A stretch of DNA of 64,000 nucleotides, taken from Methylobacterium sp. GXS13 (lineage in GTDB: Bacteria; Pseudomonadota; Alphaproteobacteria; Rhizobiales; Beijerinckiaceae). Within the stretch, counting starts at the first letter, position 1; each line of letters starts with the position of its first letter. The stretch covers positions 372,001 through 436,000 of the forward strand of contig NZ_LKKO01000001.1 in assembly GCF_001455965.1 (NCBI RefSeq). The letters are read 5' to 3'. A program made the translations under genes and the position numbers. Shown here one piece after another: positions 35,763 to 45,904 of this stretch. A model generated the notes under the pieces. The model saw nothing but the letters and a program-made list of their open reading frames with translations, did no database searches and was not told the DNA's origin.

Positions 35763-37112
35763 GTGGCTGAGACCATCGCTGCCCGCGGCCCGCTCGCGCG
35801 CCTGATCGACATTCGCCCTGGCGAGGGCCAGGCCCTCGCCTGGTCCTGGGCCTACATCTTCTCGATCCTGGCGGCCTATTACGTGCTGCGGCCGATCCGC
35901 GACCAGATGGGCGTGGCCGGGGGCATCGAGAACCTGCCCTGGCTCTTCACCGCGACCCTGGTTGGCATGCTCGCCTTGAACCTGCCCTTCGCCTATCTGG
36001 TGAAGCGCATGCCTCGGGCACGGTTCGTGCCGATCACCTATCGGTTCTTCGCCGCCAACATCCTGGCCTTCGCGCTGACCCTGTACCTGGCGCCGCCAGA
36101 TTGGGGGATCTGGATCGGGCGGGTGTTCTTCGTCTGGCTGTCGATCTTCAACCTGTTCGTGGTCTCGATCTTCTGGGCCACCATCGTTGACGTGTTCTCC
36201 AACGAGCAGGGCAAGCGTCTGTTCGGCTTCATCGCGGCCGGGGCGACCGTGGGGGCCATCACGGGCTCGGCCACCACCGCGATCCTTGCCAAGAACGTGC
36301 CGACCTGGGGCCTGATGCTCTGCGCGGTGGCGCTCCTGGAAGCCGCCGTGTTCTGCATGCGCGGGCTCGCCGCCCTCTCGGCGCGGCTTCACGCGGTGCC
36401 TGGCAGCGGCGAGACCGCCAACGACGGCCAGGACCGCACCATCGGCGGTGGCGTGCTGGCCGGCGTCACCCGCACCCTGGCCTCGCCCTACCTGCTCAAC
36501 ATCTCGCTGTTCCTGCTGCTGTTCTCGGTGACCTCGACCTTCCTGTATTTCGAGCAGGCCGGCATCGCCAAACGCAGCTTCCCGGACCGGGGCGCCCAGA
36601 CCGCGTTCTTCGCCAGCGTCGATCTCGCCGTGAATGTGCTGACGCTCGGCGTGCAGCTGTTCCTGACCGGACGGATCGTCAAGCGCCTCGGCGTCGGGTT
36701 CACGCTGGCGCTGCTGCCGGCGTTCAGCGTGCTGGGCTTCGCGGCGCTCGCAGTCTCGCCGACCATCGGGGTGATCGTGGCGTTTCAGGTCCTGCGCCGG
36801 GCCGGGAATTTCGCCATCGCCCGGCCGATCCGAGAAGTGCTGTTCACCGTGGTCCCTCGGGAGGACCGCTACAAGGCCAAGAGCTTCATCGACACAGTGG
36901 TGTACCGCCTTGGCGATCAGGTCGGGGCGTGGTCGTTCACCGGGATCCAGGGACTCGGCTTCGGCAGCATCGGCATCGCGGGGGCGGCGGTACCGCTCTC
37001 CATGGTGTGGCTGCTCAATAGCCTCTGGCTCGGCCACGCCCAGGACCGCCGCCGGGCTTCGCTGGATGCGGACGCCGCCGCGTCGGCAGCGGAACCGCTC
37101 GCGTCGCGTTAA
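35763..37112 (+). CDS. NTT-like/MFS membrane transporter
   Basis: 449 residues from GTG 35763, 7 bases after the preceding stop and with an AAGGGG site. About twelve hydrophobic helices. The opening AAYYVLRPIRDQMGVAGG, then ENLPWLFTATLVGML and WVFFVW-like helices (GRVFFVWLSIFNLFVVSIFW), and EQGKRLFGFIAAGATVGAI resemble a proteobacterial branch of the NTP/NDP (ATP:ADP antiporter-like) carriers usually labelled MFS. Substrate is unknown; nucleotide exchange is only suggested by distant similarity. It probably shares transcription with the two genes upstream. Confidence 0.8.
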   Translation: MAETIAARGPLARLIDIRPGEGQALAWSWAYIFSILAAYYVLRPIRDQMGVAGGIENLPWLFTATLVGMLALNLPFAYLVKRMPRARFVPITYRFFAANILAFALTLYLAPPDWGIWIGRVFFVWLSIFNLFVVSIFWATIVDVFSNEQGKRLFGFIAAGATVGAITGSATTAILAKNVPTWGLMLCAVALLEAAVFCMRGLAALSARLHAVPGSGETANDGQDRTIGGGVLAGVTRTLASPYLLNISLFLLLFSVTSTFLYFEQAGIAKRSFPDRGAQTAFFASVDLAVNVLTLGVQLFLTGRIVKRLGVGFTLALLPAFSVLGFAALAVSPTIGVIVAFQVLRRAGNFAIARPIREVLFTVVPREDRYKAKSFIDTVVYRLGDQVGAWSFTGIQGLGFGSIGIAGAAVPLSMVWLLNSLWLGHAQDRRRASLDADAAASAAEPLASR

Positions 37113-37173
37113 TCGGCGGTTTACCATGACGCGCGAGGTCTCCGGATCAGCTCCGCCGGAGGGACGTGACGGC

Positions 37174-37554
37174 ATGACACGCGCGGCTCTGTCTGTTCCG
37201 GCAATGGCACTCTGCACCCTGGTGCTGCTTGCCCTACTGGCTGCGGCACCGGTTGCGGCCCAGGCGGAAGAGCCGCTCTTCATCCGGATCCGGCCGACGC
37301 CTGAAGGCGGTCGTGTCGCGCGGGAGGCTTTGTGGGCCCGTCGGCAAGCCCATGCCCGCGCGGTGATCGAGTCCGTCTGCATCGACTGCCTCGAAGCTTG
37401 GAAACCAGCGGCCGAAATTGTGCCGCCTGTAACCCCGGTTTCGGTGCAGGCCAGGATTGCGGACCTGACTGTGCCGGAGGGGCTTGAAACCGACCCCGGC
37501 TCCGGGGCATCCGGGCCAGCTTCCGATCCATCGCTTCCCGAGAGGCAACCATGA
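37174..37554 (+). CDS. Exported hypothetical protein with a Cys pair
   Basis: 126 residues from ATG 37174 (GGAGGG at 37158-37163); an upstream ATG at 37126 would put polar residues before the signal peptide. Signal: VPAMALCTLVLLALLAAAPV then AAQAEE. The mature part has IESVCIDCLEAWKP (a CxxC pair) and a Pro/Gly-rich tail. No family recognised; the CxxC could be redox or metal-binding. Its stop overlaps the next ATG (ATGA). Confidence 0.65.
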   Translation: MTRAALSVPAMALCTLVLLALLAAAPVAAQAEEPLFIRIRPTPEGGRVAREALWARRQAHARAVIESVCIDCLEAWKPAAEIVPPVTPVSVQARIADLTVPEGLETDPGSGASGPASDPSLPERQP

Positions 37555-37970
37555 CGCAATCGCATCCGACCAGCGGCGCCGAGCCCGAAGTCGATTGCCC
37601 CGTGAGCCTCGAGTTTCTGGGCGAGGTCTACCGGGCCGATGATTTCGACCTGCCGTTGATCCTCGAGAAGATTCCGCCGCTGAAGCGCGCGCAGCTCGCC
37701 GCCTACCTCTACGGCAAGAGCCACATGCACAAGCTCGGCCTTAAGGTCGCTCGCTCCTGCGATCGGGAGGACCTCATCCGCGTCGCCGGCGAGATCGGTT
37801 CGGTGATCCACGGCCAGGCGCATCTCAAGCCGGCGAAGCCGGTGCCGACGGCCGCGCCGGAGCTGCGCGCCAAGACCCTGCCAGGCCAGAAGAAAGTCAG
37901 CCTCGCCGGCGCACCGGCCAAGCCCGCGATCAGCCTCGGCGGCTCGGCCAAGGTCCGCAACTTCGACTGA
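37551..37970 (+). CDS. Hypothetical protein
   Basis: 139 residues, AGAGG 5 bases upstream. The N-terminal 90 residues look folded and partly helical (RADDFDLPLILEKIPPLKRA, LAAYLYGKSHMHKLGLKVAR), followed by a Lys/Ala/Pro-rich linker and a short conserved-looking end (SAKVRNFD). No membrane helix or known motif. Coupled to the exported protein upstream by ATGA. Confidence 0.65.
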   Translation: MTQSHPTSGAEPEVDCPVSLEFLGEVYRADDFDLPLILEKIPPLKRAQLAAYLYGKSHMHKLGLKVARSCDREDLIRVAGEIGSVIHGQAHLKPAKPVPTAAPELRAKTLPGQKKVSLAGAPAKPAISLGGSAKVRNFD

Positions 37971-38066
37971 CGGCACCCGCGTCTGGCGCACGCCTTGCGC
38001 GGCGATCCCCAGCCTGAGACGGGCGCATGCGTTGCGTGCGCCCCGGCCTTCGGATAATCGCCCGCG

Positions 38067-39623
38067 ATGAACACCGACCACGACAAGATCCTGATCGTCG
38101 ATTTCGGCTCTCAGGTGACCCAGCTCATCGCCCGACGGGTGCGGGAGGAGGGGGTCTATTGCGAGATCGTTCCCTTCACCAAGGCCGAGGCCGCGTTCCG
38201 CGAGCAGAAGCCGAAGGGCGTGATCCTCTCCGGCGGCCCAGAATCGGTGACTGTCGAGGCGAGCCCTCGGGCGCCGCAAGCGGTGTTCGATTCGGGCGTG
38301 CCGGTCTTCGGCATCTGCTACGGCCAGCAGACCATGGCGGCCCAGCTCGGTGGGGCAGTCGAGGGTGGCCACCATGCCGAGTTCGGCCGGGCCGAGGTCG
38401 AGATCTTGGCCGATTGCCCGCTGTTCAACGGCGTCTGGCACAAGGGCGAGAAATATCCAGTCTGGATGAGTCACGGCGACCGGGTCACGAAGCTGCCGGA
38501 CGGCTTCTCCACCGTCGCCATCTCCAAGAACGCGCCCTTCGCGGCCGTGGCGGACGAGGCGCGCAACTATTACGCAGTGCAGTTCCACCCCGAGGTCGCC
38601 CACACCCCGCACGGCGCCCTGTTGATCCGCAATTTCGTGCGCGACATCGCCGGCTGCTCCGGCGACTGGACGATGGGCGCCTACCGTGAGGAGGCGATCG
38701 CCAAGATCCGCGAGCAGGTCGGCTCAGAGCGCGTGATCTGCGGCCTGTCGGGCGGCGTCGACTCGGCGGTTGCGGCGGTGCTGATCCACGAGGCGATCGG
38801 CGACCAGCTCACCTGCGTGTTCGTCGATCACGGGCTGCTGCGCCTCGGCGAGGCCGAGCAGGTCGTGGCCCTGTTCCGAGACCATTACAATATCCCGCTG
38901 GTCCACGTGGAGGCGAGCGGGATGTTTCTCTCGGCGCTGGACGGCGTAAGCGACCCGGAGGTCAAACGAAAGACCATCGGCCGCCTGTTCATCGACGTGT
39001 TCGAGGCGGAGTCCAAGAAGATCGGCGGGGCGAAGTTCCTGGCGCAGGGCACGCTCTACCCGGACGTGATCGAGAGCGTTTCGTTCACCGGCGGCCCGTC
39101 GGTGACGATCAAGAGCCATCACAATGTCGGCGGCCTGCCCGAGCGCATGAACATGAAGCTCGTGGAGCCGTTGCGCGAGCTGTTCAAGGACGAAGTCCGG
39201 GTGCTCGGCAAGGAACTCGGTCTGCCGGACGCCTTCGTCGGCCGCCATCCGTTCCCAGGTCCGGGCCTCGCGATCCGCTGCCCCGGCACGATTACACCGG
39301 AGAAGCTCGAAGCCTTGCGCAAGGCGGATGCGATCTATCTCGACGAGATCCGCCAGGCCGGCCTCTACGACACGATCTGGCAGGCCTTCGCGGTGATCCT
39401 GCCGGTCAAGACGGTGGGCGTGATGGGCGATGGCCGCACCTACGACCACGTCTGCGCGCTCCGCGCCGTCACCTCGGTGGACGGCATGACCGCCGATTTC
39501 TACCCGTTCGACATGGCCTTCCTGGGCCGGGTCGCGACCCGGATCATCAACGAGGTCAAGGGCATCAACCGGGTGACCTACGACATCACCTCGAAGCCGC
39601 CCGGCACGATCGAGTGGGAATGA
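38067..39623 (+). CDS. guaA: GMP synthase (glutamine-hydrolysing)
   Basis: 518 residues. Class I glutamine amidotransferase domain ([17 protein letters not shown]; catalytic Cys in [11 protein letters not shown]; His/Glu in [10 protein letters not shown]), ATP-pyrophosphatase domain with PP-loop [14 protein letters not shown], and the C-terminal dimer domain ending [15 protein letters not shown]. It converts XMP to GMP. guaB is not adjacent. Full length and intact. Confidence 0.98.
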   Translation: MNTDHDKILIVDFGSQVTQLIARRVREEGVYCEIVPFTKAEAAFREQKPKGVILSGGPESVTVEASPRAPQAVFDSGVPVFGICYGQQTMAAQLGGAVEGGHHAEFGRAEVEILADCPLFNGVWHKGEKYPVWMSHGDRVTKLPDGFSTVAISKNAPFAAVADEARNYYAVQFHPEVAHTPHGALLIRNFVRDIAGCSGDWTMGAYREEAIAKIREQVGSERVICGLSGGVDSAVAAVLIHEAIGDQLTCVFVDHGLLRLGEAEQVVALFRDHYNIPLVHVEASGMFLSALDGVSDPEVKRKTIGRLFIDVFEAESKKIGGAKFLAQGTLYPDVIESVSFTGGPSVTIKSHHNVGGLPERMNMKLVEPLRELFKDEVRVLGKELGLPDAFVGRHPFPGPGLAIRCPGTITPEKLEALRKADAIYLDEIRQAGLYDTIWQAFAVILPVKTVGVMGDGRTYDHVCALRAVTSVDGMTADFYPFDMAFLGRVATRIINEVKGINRVTYDITSKPPGTIEWE

Positions 39624-40227
39624 CGGGCGCGCGTGATCCTGCCGGGACCATCGGGTCATTGGCTTGAATCCCGACCCGCAACCGACATGCGACGCGGGTG
39701 ATGGATTGATCCAAGGGGGTGTCGGGACGGCGAGTTCCGGACTGACCGCGACCGGATGTCGATCGAGCGTATGCACCGTCACGCCAAGCTCCGACGCGAG
39801 GGTGAGGTGGAGGGTTTCGCCGCCGTTCCGATATGGCAGCGGGTCACGCCGAGTATGGTGAATCTTTCGGCAACCAGTTTATTCAACACTGCAAGCGCTG
39901 CCGCGCGCTGCGGCAAGTCCATCTGTTCTGTCCGGATTTTGATGGCCAGAGTTGGGGATAGTTCTGTGACGGTTCTGTCGCTGATCAGGAGTTGCGCGGG
40001 ATCTTATTCCGCAACCTAGTCTCGCACCCGCGGCGTCAGCCGTTCGCTTGACAGTGCGTCGGCAATAAAGGCCGTGGAGAGATAAAAGATCCACAGCGGC
40101 CGCCGTCACGCATTGAGCGGACAAGATCGGCGACATCTTCGGTCACCATCTGAATGGTCATGGTGCCTGCCGGGCTCGATACTGCCAACGGGCCTAATCG
40201 GTGCTTGAGGGAATCGGCAGTGCATCG
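39624..40227. other. Gap downstream of guaA without a supported gene
   Basis: About 600 bases between convergent guaA and the exporter gene. The end of guaA is a known integration target for genomic islands, but no integrase or second copy of its terminal bases was seen here. Open frames are short and unlike known proteins. Confidence 0.4.
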
Positions 40228-40836
40228 TTACCGCCCGCTTAGCAGCAGCTGGGCCGCGATGGCCCACATCGTCAGCGCGATCACACCTTCGAGCATGCGC
40301 CAAGCCGCTGGCTTTGCAAACAGGGGGCGAAGGATCGCGGCGCCATAGCCGAGCGAGAAGAAGAACGCGACCGAAGCGGTCACCGCACCGGCCGCAAAGG
40401 CCGCCTCTCGCCCCGGAAAGCGCGTCGAGATCGAGCCGATCAGCAGGAGCGTGTCGAGATAGACGTGGGGGTTGAGCCATGTCAGGGCCAGGCACGTCGC
40501 CAGGGTCCGTCGAAGCCCGGCAGCGGATCCAGGCGCGGGCGCTAGCGCCGTGGTGGCGGCGAAGGCCGACCGCAGGCTGCGCGCCCCGTACCAGATCAAG
40601 AAGGCCGCGCCGGCATACCGCATCATGGGCCGCAGCCAGGGGGCGAGGACGACCATGCTCCTGAAGCTGGTGATGCCCACCAGGATCAGAAGCGCGTCGG
40701 AGGCCGCGCAGGTCGCGCAGACGAGCGCCACATGCTCACCGCGCAAGCCCTGTCGCAGCACGAACGCGTTCTGAGCTCCGATAGCGAGGATCAGGCCGCC
40801 GCTGACGGACAGGCCGGTCAGGTAGACGTCGAGCAC
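40228..40836 (-). CDS. LysE/ArgO-family amino acid exporter
   Basis: 202 residues with six hydrophobic segments, as in LysE/ArgO exporters. Family marks: LSVSGGLILAIGAQNAFVLR and LRGEHVALVCATCAASDALL near the N-terminus, and TCLALTWLNPHVYLDTLLL in the middle. Such proteins export basic amino acids such as lysine or arginine. No ArgP/LysG-type regulator is adjacent. Confidence 0.92.
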   Translation of the reverse strand: MLDVYLTGLSVSGGLILAIGAQNAFVLRQGLRGEHVALVCATCAASDALLILVGITSFRSMVVLAPWLRPMMRYAGAAFLIWYGARSLRSAFAATTALAPAPGSAAGLRRTLATCLALTWLNPHVYLDTLLLIGSISTRFPGREAAFAAGAVTASVAFFFSLGYGAAILRPLFAKPAAWRMLEGVIALTMWAIAAQLLLSGR

Positions 40837-41016
40837 GCTGGATCGCTCATCGAATGTCGCTGCTGCTCGCCGTCATCGCTTCGCTGCGCTCGCCACGACG
40901 TTGGCGTGGAAGATCCGTAGGCGCGGAGGCTGCGTCAGAGGTGCAGACGCGTCCGGCAGGCCGGCGCAGGCGATTGCGCCGCGGGCCCGGTACGACGCAC
41001 CCTGCGCGGGCATGGC

Positions 41017-41709
41017 TCAGGGCGCGCACAGGACCGGCTCCAGGGCCGCCATGGCGGGCCGGTAGGCCGCGAGGTGCAGGCCGTCCCGCAGCGTGCCGGG
41101 CTTGGCGTAGCCGCTCTCGCCGTCGCGCAGCGACGCGAACGGATCCGTGAACGTGCAGCCGAGGCGGGTGCACAAAGTGCGCAGGCGTTGGGAGTAATCC
41201 GGCACCGCAGCCGCGTCGAGGAAGCGACCGCTCTCTCGGCCGATCGGGGGCAGGGCGGTCACCACGACCCGCGAACTCAAAGCCTGGAGATGCCTCACGA
41301 TCGCTTCCGCAGTCGCCTCGAACCGCCCGGCCGCCTCGGCGGAGCGCGGCTTGTTCTTCAGCAGGATGTCGTTGGTGCCGATCGTCAGCGCGGCGACCTT
41401 GGGCGCGTGTCGGAATGTCAGGCCGGAGAGGTGATCCAGGTAGGCGGCGGCGGTGGCGCCGCTGAAGCCGCCGTTGACGAAATCCAGACCGCAGGGCCGC
41501 TGGCCTCCGGGCTGAAGCTCCACCTGGGAATCGCCGCCCCAGAACACGTAAGTGGGGGGCGCCTCGTCCAGGCTGACCTGGACGGCGATGCCTCGCATCA
41601 CCGCGTACGCCCGCGCATCGGCGGCCGGCTTGTGCAGGGACCATCCGGCAAGGGCGCCGAGCGCCACCAAGACTGCTCCGAGGAGGCCCGCAAGGACGTG
41701 CCGCGTCAC
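41017..41709 (-). CDS. Membrane-anchored or secreted SGNH hydrolase
   Basis: 230 residues from GTG 41709, the GTGA overlap with trmO. N-terminal helix (VLAGLLGAVLVALGALAGWS) is an anchor or signal. SGNH/GDSL marks: FWGGDSQVELQP (nucleophile Ser), VNGGFSG (Gly), ALTIGTNDILLK (Asn), and the C-terminal DGLHLAAYRP with Asp and His. Substrate unknown; such enzymes deacylate polysaccharides or lipids. Confidence 0.82.
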   Translation of the reverse strand: MTRHVLAGLLGAVLVALGALAGWSLHKPAADARAYAVMRGIAVQVSLDEAPPTYVFWGGDSQVELQPGGQRPCGLDFVNGGFSGATAAAYLDHLSGLTFRHAPKVAALTIGTNDILLKNKPRSAEAAGRFEATAEAIVRHLQALSSRVVVTALPPIGRESGRFLDAAAVPDYSQRLRTLCTRLGCTFTDPFASLRDGESGYAKPGTLRDGLHLAAYRPAMAALEPVLCAP

Positions 41710-42203
41710 GTGTCGGCGCCAGCGCGATCGACCTGCGCCTCGGGCCGGGAATCCGTCGAGGCGTAATAGGGCTTGATATCGAGGAGCGGCGTGCCGTCGA
41801 GGCAATCGAGGCCGCGGACACGCAGCGTATCGCTCTCCCGGGCGATCAGTTCGACCACCGAGAGGGCGATCGGGTTCGGTCGCGCAGGGGAGCGCAACGC
41901 GAAGGTCCCGCGCGGTCCAGCGGCGTGGCGTGGCTGCTGCACCACCAGGCCGCGGGTCGCGTGCTCCATCCAATAGAGCAGGATCAGGTGGGTGCAGCCT
42001 GTGATGGTGAGCAGGCCGGGGGCGTAGGCGGGATCGACATCGACGGTGCAGACTGCGTCGGTCTGGAGGCCATTCTTCGGGCAGTCCTGCCGCGTCCGCC
42101 AGGGGGTGCGCAACCGGCCGATGAAGTGGAGGCCGGCGTCGAATTCGGCGGGGAGTGCCGCCATCTCTTCGCCCGGACGGATTCCGAACTCATCCGTGCC
42201 CAT
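41706..42203 (-). CDS. trmO: tRNA (t6A37) N6-methyltransferase TrmO
   Basis: 165 residues from ATG 42203 with GAGG upstream; an earlier start at 42239 adds an unconserved segment. TsaA/TrmO beta-barrel family: IGRLRTPWRTRQDCPKNG, ITGCTHLILLYWMEHA, GTFALRSPARPNPIALSVVE and LDCLDGTPLLDIKPYY. It methylates N6-threonylcarbamoyladenosine at position 37 of some tRNAs using SAM. It shares a GTGA junction with the SGNH hydrolase. Confidence 0.9.
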   Translation of the reverse strand: MGTDEFGIRPGEEMAALPAEFDAGLHFIGRLRTPWRTRQDCPKNGLQTDAVCTVDVDPAYAPGLLTITGCTHLILLYWMEHATRGLVVQQPRHAAGPRGTFALRSPARPNPIALSVVELIARESDTLRVRGLDCLDGTPLLDIKPYYASTDSRPEAQVDRAGADT

Positions 42204-42314
42204 GCATCCTCGCCTTGCCTGCGCCGGGTTGTCGGACAACCGCCGTCCGGCCGCAAGCCCGGGTCGCGCGTCCGGTCTGGGCGGTGTAGAGGCAAGCCTG
42301 GGACGGGAGGGTTT

Positions 42315-43808
42315 ATGAGCGAACGGGAACTGCGGCCGATGCAGGCCGTCGCCGATGTGGGCGGCGCGGTCGACCGGCTGGCCGAACTCTACGACGGCGC
42401 GGCCGGTGCCCTCCGGCAGTCACTCGAGCGTTATCTCGCAGGCGGCCCGCCTCCGGACGCCACCGAACGCCTCGCCTTCCGCTATCCCGAGTTGCGAATC
42501 AGCTACCGTGCCACCGGCCCGCTGCTGTTGATGCGCCGCGCCACCGCCAAGCTCCAGTCCGCCGGGACCTACGCGACCACGGTCACCCACCCGGCGTTCT
42601 TCCGCGATTACCTGACCCGGCAGCTGCAGCCGCTGATCGACGATTACGGCGTCGAGATCGAAGTCGGCTTGAGCGCGCAGGAGATCCCCTACCCCTATGT
42701 CTTGGAGGCGGGGCTCGATGCCGGCGGGCGCGCCGTGGACGGCGCTGAGCTGGCGACCTACTTCCCCGTGCCGCTGCTTTCGCTCGTGGGCGACGAGATC
42801 GCCGACGGCACGTTCGACCTCATCGACGGTGAACCGCTGCCGCTGGCGCTGTTCGACGCGGTGCGGGTTGATTACTCCCTGCGCCGCTTGGTCCATTACA
42901 CGGGGTGCGACTGGCGCGATGTCCAGCCGTGGATCCTGCTGACCAACTACCATCGCTACGTCGACCAGTTCGTCCGACACGGGCTGGAGCGCCTCGCTTC
43001 GGGCGCGGAGGGTTTCGAGCGGCTGGTCTTGCCCGGCGGTGTGTCGGTGAGCCGGGCGGAGGCCGCCACGGCCGATCCCGCGGCAGTGATTGCCGCCTCG
43101 CCCTGGCACCGGCACCAGATGCCGGCCTATCACCTTGTGGCGCGAGGCGCCGACGGCACCATACAGGGCACAAGTTTGGTCAATATCGGTGTCGGCCCCT
43201 CCAACGCGAAGACCATCACCGACCATCTCGCGGTGCTCCGCCCGGATTGCTGGCTGATGGTCGGCCATTGCGGCGGCCTGCGACAGTCGCAGACCATCGG
43301 CGACTACGTGCTTGCGCACGCCTATCTCCGACGGGATCGGATTCTCGACGAGCTTGTTCCGCCGGACGTTCCGGTACCCGCGCTGGCCGAAGTACAAGTC
43401 GCGCTTCAGAGCGCCGCCGCTTCGGTGACCGGCGAGCATGCCGAGGCGCTCAAGCGCCGTCTGCGTACCGGCACGGTCGTCACCTACGACGACCGCAACT
43501 GGGAGTTGCGATTCAGCCAGGAGCGGCGCCGCATCAACCAGTCACGCGCCATTGCGGTGGATATGGAAAGTGGAACCGTGGCGGCCCAGGGGTTTCGCCT
43601 GCGCGTGCCCTACGGGGCGTTGCTCTGCGTCTCCGACAAGCCGTTGCACGGTGAGATCAAGCTGCCGGGCGCCGCCAACGCGTTCTACGACCGCGCTGTC
43701 TCCGAGCATCTCCGCGTGGGCCTCGCCGCTCTGGACGCGTTGCGGGCCGATCGGCACGGTCTGCATTCGCGCAAATTGCGCAGCTTCGACGAGCCGCCGT
43801 TCCGGTAG
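42315..43808 (+). CDS. amn: AMP nucleosidase
   Basis: 497 residues from ATG 42315, with GGGAGG just upstream; the frame is open earlier but overlaps trmO. It cleaves AMP to adenine and ribose 5-phosphate. The N-terminal AMP nucleosidase domain (to about residue 180) is followed by a phosphorylase-like catalytic domain: GVGPSNAKTITDHLAVLRPD, WLMVGHCGGLRQSQTIGDYV and IAVDMESGTVAAQGFRLRVP with the active-site Glu. It is divergent from trmO. Confidence 0.94.
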   Translation: MSERELRPMQAVADVGGAVDRLAELYDGAAGALRQSLERYLAGGPPPDATERLAFRYPELRISYRATGPLLLMRRATAKLQSAGTYATTVTHPAFFRDYLTRQLQPLIDDYGVEIEVGLSAQEIPYPYVLEAGLDAGGRAVDGAELATYFPVPLLSLVGDEIADGTFDLIDGEPLPLALFDAVRVDYSLRRLVHYTGCDWRDVQPWILLTNYHRYVDQFVRHGLERLASGAEGFERLVLPGGVSVSRAEAATADPAAVIAASPWHRHQMPAYHLVARGADGTIQGTSLVNIGVGPSNAKTITDHLAVLRPDCWLMVGHCGGLRQSQTIGDYVLAHAYLRRDRILDELVPPDVPVPALAEVQVALQSAAASVTGEHAEALKRRLRTGTVVTYDDRNWELRFSQERRRINQSRAIAVDMESGTVAAQGFRLRVPYGALLCVSDKPLHGEIKLPGAANAFYDRAVSEHLRVGLAALDALRADRHGLHSRKLRSFDEPPFR

Positions 43809-44058
43809 AACACTGCGGCGCGGAATACAGCAGCTGAGGCTGTGACGGGCGTGACTATGGCTATTGAGAGGGGAGCCAGCCGAAGTCATTTCGAATCACG
43901 AATGTCCGGATGGAGAAGACCGGGCCTGCCGTCTTCCTGACAGCATCAAACGTTCCAACAGCCTTCGTAGGGCGCGAAGGCTGAGTCGCAAACTCCCGAA
44001 TTGCGAACCGTTCCAAACGCGCTCATGCCGGCCACGTCTCAAAACGTGGGAGCGTCGG

Positions 44059-45360
44059 ATGAGCGGGGAGGCGGTTGTTTTGGCGACAGCCGCCCTGCTC
44101 GTTCTCTGCATGGGCCTCTGGGCGACGGCGCTGCTGCCGGAAATCGTCACGGCGCTCGCCTTCTTCGGATTGGCGATGCTGCTGCGCCTCGGCAACCCGG
44201 CGACGGTATTCTCGGGATTTTCGGCCTCCGCCTTTTGGCTGGTCCTGTCCGGCATGATCGTGGGCCAGGGCATGACCCAAAGCGGCCTCGGTGCCCGCTT
44301 GGCCCGGACGCTGGCAGTGCGTCTCTCGGGCTCCTACGTTCAGTTCATCGCCGGCCTCGTAGGTTTGAGCTTCCTCATCGCCTTCGTGATGCCGTCTAAT
44401 CTCGGTCGGATCGCCCCGATGATCCCCGTGACGCTGGCCCTGTGCGACGGCTTCGGCCTGACGGCAGGCCGGCCGGGCCGAACCGGCGCGGTGCTCGCAG
44501 TGGGGGTTGCGACCCCGATCCTGTCGGCGGCGATTTTGCCGGCCAACGTGCCGAACCTGGTCATGGCCGGCTCGGCCGAGCAGGTGCTCGGCCTCCATCT
44601 GTCCTATCTGTCCTACATCCTCCTGCACGCGCCGGTCCTGGCCCTGGTCAAGGGCGTGATGCTGGTGGCGCTGATCGTGCGCCTGTTCCCCGACCGCCTC
44701 ATCCCCCACACGCAGGCCCTACCGTCCCTCCCTCGGGTCTCGGCCGCAGAGCGGCGTCTCGCGGTGATCCTGGCCTGCACCTTGGCCCTCTGGGTGACCG
44801 ATAACCTGCACGGGCTCGCCCCGGCATGGGTCGGGCTCGCTGCCGCCGTGATCTGCCTGCTGCCTCGGATCGGCGTGCTGCCGCCCGAGGCGTTCCAGAA
44901 GGTGAACCTGCGCACCTGCTTCTACATCGCGGCTTTGCTTGGCTTGGTTGCATTGGTGAACGAGACCGGGCTCGGAGCGCGTCTGGGGCATGGGCTCCTC
45001 GCCGTGGCGCCGCTCGCTCCCGACGCGCCGGGCCAGAACTTCGCGGTTCTCACCGGCATCAGCACCGTTCTGACGCTGCTGGTTACGGCCAACGGAGCGC
45101 CGGCTCTCTACACGGCGCTCGCGGGCGAACTGGTGAATGTCACCCATTTGTCGCCGTTGGCCGTCGTCTCCATCCAGGTGGTTGGTTACTCGACCCTATT
45201 CTTCCCCTACCAGGCGCCGCCGATCGTGTTCGCCAGCGAACTCGGCGGGGTGCGCCTGCGGGACGCGACCCGACTCACCCTGGCCTTCGGCCTCGCCGCG
45301 CTCGTGGTCGCGGCCCCCCTCGATTACGCCTGGTGGCGCCTGCTGGGCCAACTGAAGTGA
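44059..45360 (+). CDS. SLC13-like permease
   Basis: 433 residues from ATG 44059, with GGGAG at 44047-44051. About eleven or twelve hydrophobic helices, with the paired SLC13/anion-permease segments [20 protein letters not shown] and, in the second half, [36 protein letters not shown] near the end is also typical. Dicarboxylates or sulfate are common substrates in this family; nothing here distinguishes them. It precedes the sdh operon by about 130 bases. Confidence 0.82.
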   Translation: MSGEAVVLATAALLVLCMGLWATALLPEIVTALAFFGLAMLLRLGNPATVFSGFSASAFWLVLSGMIVGQGMTQSGLGARLARTLAVRLSGSYVQFIAGLVGLSFLIAFVMPSNLGRIAPMIPVTLALCDGFGLTAGRPGRTGAVLAVGVATPILSAAILPANVPNLVMAGSAEQVLGLHLSYLSYILLHAPVLALVKGVMLVALIVRLFPDRLIPHTQALPSLPRVSAAERRLAVILACTLALWVTDNLHGLAPAWVGLAAAVICLLPRIGVLPPEAFQKVNLRTCFYIAALLGLVALVNETGLGARLGHGLLAVAPLAPDAPGQNFAVLTGISTVLTLLVTANGAPALYTALAGELVNVTHLSPLAVVSIQVVGYSTLFFPYQAPPIVFASELGGVRLRDATRLTLAFGLAALVVAAPLDYAWWRLLGQLK

Positions 45361-45492
45361 CAGATCCGCCGCGCTATCAACACGCCCCCCACTGTGCGGC
45401 GCAGCATGACACATTGCGGCTTGCGCGCGCAGGCACTAGCGCTAGCACCAGATTAGAGACGGTCCAGTTCGCAGCTGCGAGGCTTCAACCCA

Positions 45493-45894
45493 ATGGCACC
45501 CACCGCCCGCCCGACCGTGGCACAGCCGCTTTCACCGCATCTCCAGATCTATCGCTGGACCTGGACGATGGCGATGTCGGTGTTTCACCGTATTACCGGT
45601 ACCGCACTTTATGGCGGAACTGCCCTGGTGGCGATCTGGCTGGTGGCGCTTGCATCGGGACCGGTCGCCTATTCCTATGTCGCCGGGTTTTTCGGATCGA
45701 TTGTCGGCCGACTGATCTTGTTCGCCTACACCTGGGTGCTGATGCACCACATGCTCGGCGGGCTGCGCCATCTGGTATGGGATACCGGTGTCGGCTTTGA
45801 TCGGGACCGGCGCCTGAGCATGGCCCGCCTGACGCTGGTCGGATCCATCGCGCTCACCATCGTCATCTGGGCGGTCGCCCTTCTGGTCCGCTGA
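45493..45894 (+). CDS. sdhC: Succinate dehydrogenase cytochrome b556 subunit
   Basis: 133 residues with three membrane helices. RPLSPHLQIYRW-like start (PLSPHLQIYRWTWTMAMSVF) and HRITGTALYGGTALVAIW are SdhC signatures; the second helix carries the heme-ligand candidate His in YTWVLMHHMLGGLRHLVWD. First gene of sdhCDAB. It anchors complex II and helps bind ubiquinone. Confidence 0.96.
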   Translation: MAPTARPTVAQPLSPHLQIYRWTWTMAMSVFHRITGTALYGGTALVAIWLVALASGPVAYSYVAGFFGSIVGRLILFAYTWVLMHHMLGGLRHLVWDTGVGFDRDRRLSMARLTLVGSIALTIVIWAVALLVR

Positions 45895-45904
45895 GGAGGC
45901 TGGC

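Noticed and set aside
35493..38612. 1039-codon open frame on the minus strand
   Set aside because: It lies antisense to the NTT-like carrier, two hypothetical genes and guaA, all with clear motifs. Its Arg/Gly/His/Gln-rich translation is the usual mirror of high-GC coding DNA.
39601..39623. guaA 3' end as an island attachment site
   Set aside because: The guaA end is a known target for integration, but no integrase or second copy of the end was seen nearby, so no island is called.
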